This document shows positions 1-11,449 of a stretch of 64,000 nt of DNA, in pieces. Made by a program: the position numbers and the translations under genes. A model generated the notes under the pieces. The model ran no database searches and was not told the origin of the DNA. It saw nothing but the letters and a program-made list of their open reading frames with translations. How positions within the stretch are numbered: the stretch's first letter is position 1; every line of letters starts with the position of its first letter. Origin of the DNA: Gnetum montanum (lineage: Eukaryota; Streptophyta; Gnetopsida; Gnetales; Gnetaceae); NCBI GenBank assembly GCA_015680685.1, contig MNCI01034246.1, positions 18,941 to 82,940 on the forward strand, read 5' to 3'.

Positions 1-1148
1 AAGCCCATGCTGATCTCAATGGTAGTTGACAAGATCCTCCACATATGATTGGTGGAATGGGTACTTATCGAGGATGTTCATTATCATACAATACTCCAAT
101 GTAAGAGTCAAACTCAATGATAATATATAATGGCAATTGTGAAGGTTTATAGTGCATACTATAAATTATTTTTTTAATGAGTCCCAACACACCATTAACC
201 AATCCTACTTCTAGCCATAGATTAACAATGAGCATAACCATTGCAACTTCACAAATGAGCACTACTCAATCTAATTCTCTTTTTGAATCATCCAAAAATC
301 TGACACCATTTATGTTTCTATCTACTATGCATCATGCAATTGGCTTTTGCATTTTTAGCAATACCTTTTCATTATGCATATGAACCTTATTCTTTGTATC
401 AAATAAATGCACAGAATCCTTAAACCCATCTCTCCCATCTAATGTTGATGGAAGATCCATTCTAGATTAAAAATTCATAATCATGATCATCGATCTTTCC
501 TTCTCATATATTCATCAAAACTTCTCTAAATCTTTATTGTCATTGATCATCACCCCTTTGCCGACACATAGCATCCAAAGTTATAAATGTATTGAATGCT
601 AACCACAAATTCTTCATATGCATCTAAGATTATATGTACGATATAACATCTTTCACAAGTGGAAGCTGCACAATATCTCCAATGAGTATCACTGATCTAC
701 CAACAAAATTATTTAGTTGGTTTTCTAAAAATATTTCCTTAAGACTTTTGTCAATGCTACTAAGTAATTTTCCACCTATAAAACTCATTTCATCTATAAA
801 AATATACTTTATGTATTTGTATATGTTTTGTAATGATGCAAAGCTAATGTAGTTAGTGGTTTGTAATCCCCAATTTCAATCTTCAATGTAGAATGTATTA
901 TAGTTGCATTAATATTATATGCTGCAACACTAGTAGGGATGAACACCAATATGCTATTTTTTCATAATGGAAAGGTTGGAATAAATTCTTTACAAATATT
1001 ATCAATGAGATAAAATTTTCCTATGCCCATTATACCTTGAATAATCATTAATAGGGGATCAACTCCATCAACTTTGAATTGTTCCATATATAGATGGTTG
1101 GTGATAATCTTGTAGCATTTCTTTTGTTGAACTCCTAGGGAAGATAAA
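1..1148 (-). pseudogene. Helitron helicase segment (Pif1-like), broken, truncated by window edge
   Basis: Minus-strand translation shows an EQ/QKK-type start of the helicase (LGVQQKKCYKII, about 1137-1102), a Walker A-like segment LLMIIQGIMGIGKFYLID (about 1055-1000; the usual form is GTAGTGKSYLI, so T and S positions are changed), a VAAYNI segment, and near the window edge a conserved late helicase block (VNLWLEVGLVNG at about 220, and a block ending LPLRSAWA at 1-64). This order matches the helicase half of plant RepHel proteins. Several stops and a frameshift lie between 940 and 270. In a working element this part unwinds DNA during rolling-circle transposition. The altered Walker A suggests no ATPase activity. 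Confidence 0.82.
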
Positions 1149-1429
1149 TGTTGGTACATTTGGCCATTCCATGAAACAGTAAAACTCATCTTGAACATTA
1201 TTGTAAGAGTAGGAGAATGTGAATGTGTTATTTCATATCATTGGTATGGAATCTAGGGGGTGGCCCAAAATGGAATATTGGTGTGGAAAACAAAGAATAC
1301 TAGGAATAATCATGTTAAATTAGTTGCTACATACAATAGTCCAAAAATATATTTTTTTAAAAAAGAGAGGGGATATACTACCACAACATCTTTTTAGTCT
1401 CTCAAAGAGGTGGTGATAAGGTTTGAAGG

Positions 1430-2400
1430 AATCAACAGTAAAACTTTTTAATATGGAGAAACGTCGGTTCGAGCTTCAAAGGATACCAAGGGTGAGAGTC
1501 ACGAAAATGGAGAAGATACAAGTTGCAATCTCTGAAGAAGTGAAAATAGCAAAACCAAAAATAGAGATCATTTCGTAAACGATGCAAGCCTGCATTCTGA
1601 ATTTTCTCCATTGGAAACGCATTCAAATTGCAACTCTGGTTCAGACGCTCAAAATTGCGGAAGGTTTCAGAATCTGCAACAAAAAGTAGAGGAAGCAAAA
1701 ATGAAGTGATGCAGAATAGGAAAAGGCCCTAAAATTTCTCTGAAACAATGGTTCTGTGGTGCTGCACATTCTCGACTCGCTGGAAGAAACGGTGTAGTTC
1801 CTGTCAGCGCAATGACCCAAACACTCACTGTAATAAAAAAAAAATTTCCCGCAACAGGAGGAGCCCCTAAGGTTTTTTTTGCCCATCAAAGCTTCACTAC
1901 AGCAGTTCTTTTAATTTTAGTAATGAAATCTTCAATTTCAGATTTCTGTTTCAGATGTGCGCTCTTTCAACGCCATCATGAACATTCTCTAAAACATCCC
2001 CAAAGTGCACACTACACAGAGGATTTTTGGGCAGTTGTAGGGTTGTTTTGTAACTTACCTTACCCTTTCCTATAACCGATGCCTCAAAAAGGGGCGTCCA
2101 TGGCTCAGAACATTTCTGAAAAATAATCCGCTATGAATCCAACCATTGTCATGAGTTGCAATACTTTGTTGCAGGGATTCTCCAGCTGCGACCTCGCCAA
2201 ATAAGCATGGGTTTTCTCAACGAACGCATTTCAAATTTTTCAGGCACAAATGTCATTCGCTCCTGAAACCTGCAATCCGAAATAGTAGCCATGCTCGACA
2301 CTGATGCATTCAATATAGCATACCAGTCCACTGAACGCGGCAACAAAGACACAAAGACACACTGAGACAGGTGTTAAGAGATATTTTGAGTCGATGCCGG
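1430..2400. other. GC-richer segment inside element H, no recognised gene
   Basis: Base composition changes here relative to the AT-rich flanks, with several CG dinucleotides and short open frames on both strands (about 60-90 codons). None resembles a family I recognise. It may be LTR or untranslated sequence of element H, or a captured host fragment. From about 2400 to the gap the sequence is again AT-rich and featureless. Confidence 0.35.
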
Positions 2401-2636
2401 TAAATCAGAGCTGTAGTTCATCAAAAATAAAATTTTAAATGGTCTGGTGATTAATTTAATTCAACAATGACATAATGTCACATATGCTAATAGCGTGAAG
2501 CACTAGTTTTAGACTTACCTTTTAATTTAATTATTCCAAGGCTTCAAGACATTATTTTTCAAACATTATTACTACCCATAACATAATTGTAATATTAATG
2601 ATAAAATATTTGTAATATTATATTTATAATATTTAC

Positions 2637-3564
2637 NNNNNNNNNNNNNNNNNNNNNNNNNNNNNNNNNNNNNNNNNNNNNNNNNNNNNNNNNNNNNNNN
2701 NNNNNNNNNNNNNNNNNNNNNNNNNNNNNNNNNNNNNNNNNNNNNNNNNNNNNNNNNNNNNNNNNNNNNNNNNNNNNNNNNNNNNNNNNNNNNNNNNNNN
2801 NNNNNNNNNNNNNNNNNNNNNNNNNNNNNNNNNNNNNNNNNNNNNNNNNNNNNNNNNNNNNNNNNNNNNNNNNNNNNNNNNNNNNNNNNNNNNNNNNNNN
2901 NNNNNNNNNNNNNNNNNNNNNNNNNNNNNNNNNNNNNNNNNNNNNNNNNNNNNNNNNNNNNNNNNNNNNNNNNNNNNNNNNNNNNNNNNNNNNNNNNNNN
3001 NNNNNNNNNNNNNNNNNNNNNNNNNNNNNNNNNNNNNNNNNNNNNNNNNNNNNNNNNNNNNNNNNNNNNNNNNNNNNNNNNNNNNNNNNNNNNNNNNNNN
3101 NNNNNNNNNNNNNNNNNNNNNNNNNNNNNNNNNNNNNNNNNNNNNNNNNNNNNNNNNNNNNNNNNNNNNNNNNNNNNNNNNNNNNNNNNNNNNNNNNNNN
3201 NNNNNNNNNNNNNNNNNNNNNNNNNNNNNNNNNNNNNNNNNNNNNNNNNNNNNNNNNNNNNNNNNNNNNNNNNNNNNNNNNNNNNNNNNNNNNNNNNNNN
3301 NNNNNNNNNNNNNNNNNNNNNNNNNNNNNNNNNNNNNNNNNNNNNNNNNNNNNNNNNNNNNNNNNNNNNNNNNNNNNNNNNNNNNNNNNNNNNNNNNNNN
3401 NNNNNNNNNNNNNNNNNNNNNNNNNNNNNNNNNNNNNNNNNNNNNNNNNNNNNNNNNNNNNNNNNNNNNNNNNNNNNNNNNNNNNNNNNNNNNNNNNNNN
3501 NNNNNNNNNNNNNNNNNNNNNNNNNNNNNNNNNNNNNNNNNNNNNNNNNNNNNNNNNNNNNNNN
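2637..3564. other. Assembly gap (928 N)
   Basis: Run of N only. It lies inside element H, so the internal structure of that element cannot be judged. Confidence 1.
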
Positions 3565-3907
3565 GTCTCTTTCTCTGGGGAAAATTAGAAGTAGATTCGC
3601 TGAGTTGTGCTCAAATGTTTTTACAAAATTTTATTTGTTACAAGTAGGTATTATAAGGACTGTGTAGACTAGGAAATTGAGCAAAATAGGAACTCTCAAC
3701 AACTCATAGTACTTGCCAAAGTTGGCTGAATCTCTTATAGATAAGTCATCTATAGTTTACACATAATGCAATCGTTTCATTTTTCACAAACGCATGCTGC
3801 AACAGCACACACACATACTCACATTAACTACTAAGTTTATTTGGAGGTATCTGGACCTTGGTGTTACCAGAGACTAGCAGACACCTAAATCCTGTTCGAG
3901 GACACTT

Positions 3908-3939
3908 GTTGGCGGTCGCGTCCCAAACGGTCGCCAACA
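3908..3939. repeat. Inverted repeat at the right end of element H
   Basis: GTTGGCGGTCG (3908-3918) is followed after a short loop by CGGTCGCCAAC (3928-3938). The arms match at 9 of 11 positions when folded. It abuts the CA terminus of element H. Confidence 0.7.
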
Positions 3940-3944
3940 ATAAG

Positions 3945-5672
3945 TCCACCTCATTGTAGTTATTTCTTAAAGGTGTTACTATCCCATGTGATGTATGACT
4001 ATGAATAAAAGATGTAGCAATCTTTGCAACATCTTCTCCAAGATAGCTACTTGATTATTCATGTTGTCTATCTCAATTCCTTAATCCAAGCATTTCAAGT
4101 TCACTTCATTGAAAATGAGTTGATGTAAGTAGATGTCAACTTAGTATTTTGAAATCATATTTGATATCATCCTGTTTTTCTAGAATAATATCTCTATACT
4201 ACTTCTCTTCCTCGTAAGCACATTCAAAATCTTCATGGAATGTCTACTCTTCGAATTCCTATATGTGCCAAATAGAAATCCATATTAGTTTAATTTCTTC
4301 ATTTTATCTTCCCATATCATATTTCACATCTATAAATGGATAGTGTAGTAGCAACTCTACCCAACAATAATCTATCCATTTTTCCTCTTCTACTCTTGGA
4401 GCTACTCTAGATCTAGGATATGTTCTAACAACAACTGGTTGTGGTAGAGTCTTCCACACTAGCAACTCTTTTTTTTCTTTTGAGATAAATGTAAAATATT
4501 TCAGAGCATTCAATAACGAAACTCTTTCCATTTCCAATGGTCATTTTTAATATGCATTGATAAGGGATGTGTATGCTTCTGGTTCCTCATCTCCATCTGT
4601 AACCAGTATAACTCTTTTATAGATATCTCTAGACATATTTATAGTATCAAATGTTCAACCCTTTTATAGTATCTATAACTCTTTTATAGATATCTACAAC
4701 CAGTATAACTCTTTTATAGTGTCTATAACTCTTTTATAGATATCTCTAGATATATTCAACCAATGGAAGTTCATATTGCATATGACAAAGCTTCATAGCA
4801 CCAATGTCTCTATCAGCTACAACATTCATCATGAGTCTTTTGTATGCATTCATTGCATTTTCCTCTAGGTTTCAAGATTTTACAATATGAAGTAACAAAT
4901 CATTAAAGGATCTTAACTTCTTTTCAAATTTTATTGCATATTTTGCAGTATACTTAATAATAACATATTTGTTAAGCACTGGTTGAAATTTTTTGTTTTC
5001 TCTCCATGTTTGAAGAATCATTCTATTATGAACATTCAATTTTGGATCATTTCGGTGTGGTTTGTAAGTAACATGATTTCTTTTGGTGGATCTTAAAAGA
5101 GTTCTAATTGAGCCTACAATGGCCATGGAACATTATACCTGAGGAAAAAATTAAATTCATATAATTTTTTCTAGATCAAATACATTCATGATTTAAATAA
5201 TAACCATTGTATTCAAAGAAATATAATTCTACCTACAAACTTGCACATTATTTCAGGTTCTTAAACATGCTCCTGTCTTATATTGTGTATGACGTTGAAC
5301 AAAATCTAAAAGCTCATCATAATTAATATCAAGATCCATGAATTGTAGATGTCAACTTTCAATCTCACATGGATGCCTAGGATTATTAACATGTTGCATC
5401 TACAAATGAAAGAATTGTATAATTTTAATGATTGTTTCAAATAACTTCAACAATATTTTAAAATTTAAAATAAATGAAATAAAAGTTTAGAAATTCTAAA
5501 TAACTTACATCATTAGGTATTTCATCTTGATTGAATCTACTATTCCATGCATTTCTTATTGCATCAAAAAAAAATTTCATCTTTCTAACTACTTCTAGAT
5601 CATTTTAGTCAAGTTCTTGTATGTTTGGAGCTCCCTTGATCCAAAGAAAGCCATATATATGTGGTGATCTCG
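3945..5672 (-). pseudogene. Helitron Rep domain, C-terminal half, and linker to helicase
   Basis: The minus strand resumes Rep directly after element A. SPHIYGFLWI (5667-5638) corresponds to the HUH motif, whose second histidine is here tyrosine. KYTAKYAIK (about 4955-4929) is the YxxxY-type catalytic tyrosine motif with both tyrosines kept. A block ERD/ADRDIGAMKLCH (about 4830-4795) and RTYPRSRVAP with LLLHYPF (about 4420-4330) match the part of RepHel that leads to the helicase. The frame ends at NEVDL against element H at 3944. A frameshift near 5550-5130 and scattered stops break it. Rep would nick and join single-stranded DNA ends; with the His to Tyr change it is probably inactive. Confidence 0.85.
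4560..4760. repeat. Local tandem duplication of an AT-rich motif
   Basis: The phrase aactcttttatagatatct recurs (about 4611, 4677, 4707 and 4727, with variants cttttatagt(a/g)tct) inside the Helitron linker. It interrupts the coding homology there and looks like replication-slippage expansion. Confidence 0.7.
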
Positions 5673-6263
5673 TGTCATAGCCTCTTGAGTTGTTGCAATC
5701 ATAGGCTCATGTGCAGGCATATGTGAGCTATAATTGATCCACACTTGAAGTGTCGAAAGACATCAGGTACCACTAGGTGGAGCTAGGTGCGACGCATGCA
5801 AGGGGCTATAGTTGGGTTCACCTAGATGTAGTGCATGCACATGTAAAGGAAGATAGGTGTGACACATGCAAGGTGGCTATAGCCGGGTTCGCTTAGATGT
5901 AGCACATGCATATCCGTTATCACCAGTTGGGGAAAAATGGATAGAAAACTAAACTAGAAAAGGGGTTACGTGCATACTCTTTGGAGATGCAAGTGATGTG
6001 TTTGTAATGCCAGTCACAAGAGTGCACTGGCAAGGCTGGGTACGTTCATGCCTATAAAAGTAGGAGGTGAGGCTCACATTGGGGAAACCTCCTATGCATG
6101 TTGTAACATATTCCTTTGAGATTAAAGGTTGGGAGTTTTCCTATAAGCATGTTTTTGTTGAGCTTGAGTATCGTTGTGCATTCGTTACGAGTAGCTACCT
6201 AAGGTGGGCACTTAGTGCTATCACCTAGTGAAAGAAATTTCCGTTGCGATTCACCTAGTGATA
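5673..6263 (+). repeat. 5' LTR of element A
   Basis: Begins TGTCATAGCC and aligns along its length with 16586-17177 (TGTCACGGCC). It ends TGATA just before the PBS. Contains an internal 70-bp direct duplication (about 5785-5854 and 5855-5920, each with a CATGCA-AGG...GCTATAG block) also present in the 3' LTR, so the duplication predates insertion. TATAAAAG near 6052 is a plausible TATA box. Confidence 0.93.
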
Positions 6264-6265
6264 GT

Positions 6266-6281
6266 TGGTATCAGAACAAGG
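6266..6281 (+). promoter_or_regulatory. Primer-binding site of element A (initiator tRNA-Met type)
   Basis: tggtatcagaacaagg lies 2 bases after the 5' LTR and closely matches the common plant PBS TGGTATCAGAGC complementary to initiator methionine tRNA. Confidence 0.9.
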
Positions 6282-6290
6282 TTGTTCGTG

Positions 6291-7330
6291 ATGGAGGACC
6301 TTGCTAAGCGCGTCATTGTTTTGGAAGCGTTGATTGGAGCCCCTGCTCCTAATGCTTGATCCCTTGTAGACCAGGAAGTTCTACACCATAGGGAGATTAA
6401 CAAATTGTAGCAAAACAATGATGTTGTGCAAAGTGAACTCAAATCTCATGTTGGCGAGATCGAGAGCATAAAGGTAGATTTGTCATCCCTTGAAGATGAC
6501 CTTGCATTACTAAAGAAGATCGTTGTAGGATCTTCAAATACTAGCAGGAACCTAGACACCTCCAAACTAAAAGTGCTGGAGCTGAAACAATTTGGAGGAA
6601 GCCAGAATGCAAAGGAGTTGGAAAAATTCCTATGGGACATGGAGTAATACTTTTGTGTTGCTTGTGTTCCTGGGAACTAGAGGGTTATGATAACAAGCAT
6701 GTATCTTTTGGAAGATGCAAAGCTCTGGTGGAGGACATGGCTAGAGAATGATGTGAGTGTTGTCCGCCCTCAAATCATAACGTGGGAGGCACTAAGAAAG
6801 GAGCTGAAGGACTAGTTCCTTCCTTTGAATGTCACATGGGTGGCACGAGAGTCTCTCATAAATCTAAGACACACCACTACCTTGGGTGAATACATCAAGG
6901 AATTCAATTTCTTGATACTAGATATCAAAAATATGTCTGATGAGGATAAGTTGTTTAACTTCCTTTTAGGATTGCAGCCATGGGCTTAGGAAGAGTTGAG
7001 AAGGTAGAATGTGAGAGATCTATCAATGGCCATAGCTGCTGTGGATGGCTTGGTCAATTTCAAATGAGGTAATTCTGGATCCAATTTAGAGCAAACGAAT
7101 CCCCAGGATGAGGGTAAGAAGGGAGAAAAATAGCATCAAGGCCCCAAATACAAGAAGAAGGAAGGGACACCCTCCAAACCCAAGGGAGAGGGAACCTTCC
7201 AAGGGAAGAAATTCTCATCTGGGTGCTTTATTTGTGATGGACCACACCAGGCTCGTGACTGCCCTTCGAGAGAGAAGCTCTCAACCCTCAGAATTTAGGA
7301 GGAGTTTGAGGGAGATTGCAGCAACTTGAG
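6291..7330 (+). pseudogene. gag of element A, broken
   Basis: Reading starts at ATG 6291 (MEDLAKRVIVLEAL) and stops at TGA near 6358. It continues in the gag frame through a charged coiled region and the capsid-like block (LKQFGGSQNAKELEKFLWDME, then DAKLWWRTW and the TLGEYIKEFNFL block) to the zinc knuckle CFICDGPHQARDCP at about 7230-7271. That knuckle is CX2CX4HX4C with all four ligands present. Gag would form the virus-like particle and bind the genomic RNA. At least five in-frame stops, mostly TAG, and frame changes near the end make it non-functional. Confidence 0.88.
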
Positions 7331-9951
7331 GTGCAAGCTATTATAGTTGTTGAATACTCTTTCTTTCCCAAAGTCCAATCCACCAAACAAGCTGATGTTC
7401 GTGGAGGTCTTCCTCAACCGACAGAAGGTAACTGCAATGTTGGACATAGGAGTGACAAACAACTTCGTGTCCCAGTAGTTGGTGGAGAAACTTGGCTTGA
7501 CCGTTGTCAAGAGCCAGAGCAAGGTTAAGGTTGTGAACTCAGGAGCATAGCAAGTTCATGGTGTGATCTCTTCTCCTCTCAAAGTCGGCCTCTGGAAGGA
7601 TGATTGTAATTTTGTTGTCATCTCTTTAGATGACTTTGAGTTGACTTTTGGGGTTGAATTCTTTGAAAGGGCCAAAGCTTTAGTGGTACAACACTTGGGG
7701 GGATGTTGATTTTCCATGAAAGGAAACCCAATTTTATCCTTATCAAATGTAAAGATCCCAAAATGATGTTTCAATCAGCAGCTGAAACGAATTTGGGGGT
7801 AAAACGGGGTGAAGTCACTTTGTTGGCTACCTTGGTGGAGATCAAGGAGAACCACACCGTGGAAGTACCTAATTGTGTAGGGCATCTACTAATGAAATTT
7901 GCAGATGTGATGCTGCCAAATTTATCCAAGGTCTTACCTCCTAGGAGGAGGGTAGACCATCGGATTGAGCTAGAACCTAGGGAAAGGCCACCTGCGAGTG
8001 TTCCCTATTGAATGTTCCCCATGGAGTTTGCCAAGTTGTGCAAGCAACTAGATGATCTCTTGGAGGTTGGTTACCTTCAACCTTCAAAGAAACCATATGG
8101 AGCACTGATGCTCTTCCAAACGAAGTAGGAAAACATGCTATGGATGTGCATGGACTACAGGGCATTGAATAAAATCACCATAAAAAACAAGTACCCAATG
8201 CCAAATGTGGTAGACTTGTTTGATCATTTGGCAAGAGCAAGGTATTTTACCAAGCTCGATTTGAGGTCTGGGTATTGGTAGGTGCACATTGTTGTTGGGG
8301 ATGAAGCAAAAATAGTGTGTGTAACCCAATATTTCTCTTTCGAGTTTTTGGTGATGCCATTTGGGCTCACCAACGCCCCTGCCACATTTTGCAATTTGAT
8401 GAATGATGCTTTATGTGAGTTCCTAGATAGATCGGTGGTGGTCTATCTAGATGATATTGTTGTGTATAGCGAGAGTTTGGAGGATCATGTCGAACACTTG
8501 AGGTAGGTTTTCTCAAGGCTGAAAGAAACCACTTGTATGCAAAGAAAGAAAAATGCGAATTTGGTGTCCAAGAGATCTTGTTCCTTGGTCACCGAATATC
8601 AAAAGAGAAAATCCAGATGGATGACTCGAAGGTGTAGGTGATTGTGGAGTGGCCCGCTTCAAATAAGGTGCATGAGTTATGGTCTTTTTTAGGACTTGCC
8701 AACTATTACTGACAGTTCATTAAGGGCTACACAAGGAAGGTAGCCCCCTTGACCAATTTACTAAAGAAGAATCAAACATGGGTTTGGTTAGAGGCTTGTG
8801 AGAAGGCCTTCAATTGGATCAAGGAAGCTGTAACGTTGGAACCAGTGCTGCGGTTGCCCAACTTTGAAGTTCCATTTGAACTTCATACTGATCCATCCGA
8901 TCGAGCGATTAGTGGAGTCCTAGTGCAAGAGGGACATCCAATTACATTCAAAAGTAGGAAGCTCAAGGATGTAGAGCAGTGATATACTACTCATGAGAAG
9001 GAAATGATGGTAATGGTGCACTGCCTAAATGTTTGGAGGCATTACCTGTTGGGAACGAAGTTCATAGTGGTCATAGACAATGTGGCCAACACATACTTTA
9101 AAACTCAAAAAAAGCTCTTCCCAAAGTAAGCAAGGTGGCAAGAGTACCTTGTAGAGTTCAACTTCAATTAGGTTCATCAACCTGAACTAGGTAGCAAATG
9201 CGCTAAGTTGAAAGGAAGTTCAAGCTTATGTTGCAGCGTTGATAATAGTTCAGTCAAACTTCATTGACATGGTGAAGGAAGTTGCAGAAGCAAACAAAAC
9301 CTATTGTCAACTAAGACAATAGGTACGTGAAGGCCTCATGAGAAAGTATTGGCTTGAGGCTAATCTCTTGTATACTCGGGGAAATAGGATATATGTTCCT
9401 AAGAGTGAGGGACTACAACATAAACTCATGAGGGAAACTCATGACAACCAATGGCCTGGACACCCAGGGATGAGGAGGATGCTAGCTCTTCTATCTAGAG
9501 GTTACTTTTGGCCTAAGATGGAAGAGGATGTGGAACTATATGTGAGAACCTATTTAGTTTGTCAGCTCGACAAAATATAGAAGAAGAAGCAGGATGAGCT
9601 TCTTCAACCTCTTCCAATTCCTGGAAGACCATGGGAATGTGTTTCCCTAGACTTCATCATGGGCTTCCCACAGGTGGATGGGAAGGTATCTGTATTGGTT
9701 GTGGTTGATCAGTTCTCAAAGTATGTCGTGTTTGTAGTTGCACCTCAGGCATGCACTACAAAAGCAACTTCTGAACTCTTCTTTCAGTGTGTTGTAAAGG
9801 TATTTGGGATACCACGAGATATTGTAAGTGATCGGGATGCCCAGTTCATAGGGAAGTTCTGGGTGGTTTTTTTCTCTTTGATGGGATTGGAATTGAAATT
9901 TTCCATAGCCAACCATCCCTAGATGGATGGGAAAATGGACATAAATTTGGT
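7331..9951 (+). pseudogene. pol of element A, 5' part: protease, RT, RNase H, integrase N-terminal half
   Basis: Protease: MLDIGVTNNFVS at about 7437-7472, where DTGATHNFIS is usual, so the active-site DTG is DIG. RT: about 8150-8520 with [20 protein letters not shown] and the catalytic box [10 protein letters not shown] (about 8443-8472) intact. RNase H: about 8780-9180 (HTDPSDRAISGVLVQ). Integrase: about 9338-9951 with the zinc-binding HPGMRR block (one cysteine of CLVC replaced by Tyr, TYLVCQ), core SLDFIMGFPQ and IVSDRDAQFIGKFW carrying the first two acidic residues. The frame is cut at 9951 by element B. Many TAG and TGA stops and several frameshifts are present. Confidence 0.92.
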
Positions 9952-10841
9952 TGATGAGTGACGAGGTACCCCTACGCCCAACCATACAAATATGAGCATT
10001 CACGTACAATCCAATCGAGCTTTGTGGACAAGCTAGTTGTGGTATCTAGATAGTTACACATTGATCGCAGTTTTCTATCTTCCCACTTGGACTAGTATGG
10101 ATTTTTCATGTATGGTTTAGTCCAGAGTGAGGCGTATGATGTTATCCTAAACTAATGCTACTCCTAGAGACAATGGAAGATAATATTGATTAAACTAATG
10201 AGCAATAGGAAATGAGTCTAAGCTATCCTAAGTGCAATGAGTATCCATTCCTTAATCATCCATACACATCTTGGACCTCGTGCACGACTACTACTAGGGT
10301 TACCAAGCGTAGATCCTAGGTACGCTGTTAAGTTACCAAGTAGTCACACTTAAATGCTCATGATTAAGTTGTACTCATTCCAGAGTTAACAACAAGAATA
10401 ACAAATGATGATAAAAAAATATTAACTAAGAAAGAAATAAATAACAATGAAAATTAACAATAACAATTAAACAATTAAAACTAAGTGAATGCTGCAATGA
10501 TGAAGTAATCTCAATCTTTATTTTTGGTCATGTGTGCATCCAAGTACGTCACACTTGAATAAAGGTGCCGTACAATTACAAGCATCACACTGCGGGCATG
10601 CACTTGGGAAAATAATCTAACTCTTATGAAAACAAAATGCAAGGGCTTTGCTGAAACTAACTCCAAGCCCCCTCAATGAGGCGAAAGGCCCTCTTATTTA
10701 TAGGCTGGGATAGGCCACTGCGTAAACGGGGCCACGTCGATGCAGGAAGGCTATGTCGATGGGGCCATGTCAACGTAGCCACGTATACAGGGCCCCGTAT
10801 ACAAGGCCTAGTCGACGCATCGACTATATAGCACTTCATCA
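9952..10841 (-). repeat. 3' LTR of element B
   Basis: Reads on plus from TGATGAGTGACGAGG to CACTTCATCA. It aligns end to end with 14918-15807, with differences that are mostly transitions. TATA box (minus) at 10702-10695. Between the LTR start and the TATA box lie GTCGAC, AGGCCT, GTATAC twice and GGGCCC palindromes. Confidence 0.94.
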
Positions 10842-10855
10842 TACCCCCATGACTA
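10842..10855 (-). promoter_or_regulatory. Polypurine tract of element B
   Basis: Minus strand reads agtcatgggggta directly before the 3' LTR. The same tract precedes the 3' LTRs of C and D and, as tacccctacgact on plus, that of G. Confidence 0.85.
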
Positions 10856-10989
10856 AATAAAAACTCATACTCGAGTCAAATAAAGTGAGGAACAAGCTCA
10901 ATTGAATACACAGTGGATAGGTATGGGATTATTGACTAACTAGAAATTTATTCATGCTGTAGTGGAGAATTAAAAAAAATTTGGACACA

Positions 10990-11447
10990 GCCACAAAAGA
11001 GAAAACTTGTGGAATGCATGTGGTTCCCGTAGTGGTGGCTCCTCCATGGGTGTCTTTCCTCTGTCATGTGCATTAGGCTTCTAAGATTGATACCATTGAA
11101 GAAGCGCCTAATGTTTCTCCTCTTCTATTTGAGGATTATGAGCCATCCATGCTGATGTTCCAATGTTCGATGGAGTTAGCACTTGTCATGAACATGGCAG
11201 CTACGGGAACACTTGATTGGCCTTGAAATGCCATACCTCAAATAGCCATTGTTCCTCTTCATAGGCTCAGGCCCTGACCTCTCCTCCCTTTGCTTAGATA
11301 GATTATGCAGTAATAGGAGTTTCATGATGGATGCTGAATGATTGACTTTTGCTTTGCATGTTCTACATGAGGCCCCTGGCCTTTGCCTCCCTCAGGTCAT
11401 TCGGTTGGACTATGAGAAGGTCCTTGTTGTCTTCTTTTAGGGGCCAT
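10990..11447 (-). pseudogene. Second coding region of element B, large internal deletion
   Basis: The start ATGGCCCCTAAAAGAAGACA (11447 downwards) aligns with the start of the second coding region of element D at 37326, including the upstream CTTACTAA block. After about 50 codons the homology jumps to the C-terminal end of the D frame (AACATTGGAACATCAGCAT at about 11165-11185, minus, then the GGAGGAGCCAC block). So about 2.3 kb present in D is missing here. The 3' splice site before the ATG is also damaged: GCAG in D is ATAA in B. Function unknown. Confidence 0.7.
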
Positions 11448-11449
11448 TT

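Larger units (their letters stand above)
1149..3939. mobile_element. Element H: LTR-type insertion (TGTTGG...CCAACA) in the Helitron, contains assembly gap
   Basis: The ends read TGTTGG at 1149 and CCAACA at 3939. They are flanked by near-identical 5-bp copies, ataaa (1144-1148) and ataag (3940-3944). Deleting the element and one flank restores the Helitron helicase frame, which fixes the boundaries. TG...CA ends with a 5-bp duplication are those of LTR retrotransposons, often Ty1/copia. No RT, integrase or LTR pair is visible, and 928 bases are unknown, so it could be a solo LTR, a non-autonomous element or something with a further insertion inside. The part at about 1430-2360 is richer in GC than its surroundings. 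Confidence 0.7.

Noticed and set aside
8138-8329. Minus-strand frame within element A pol
   Set aside because: Antisense shadow of the RT region, which has clear motifs on plus.
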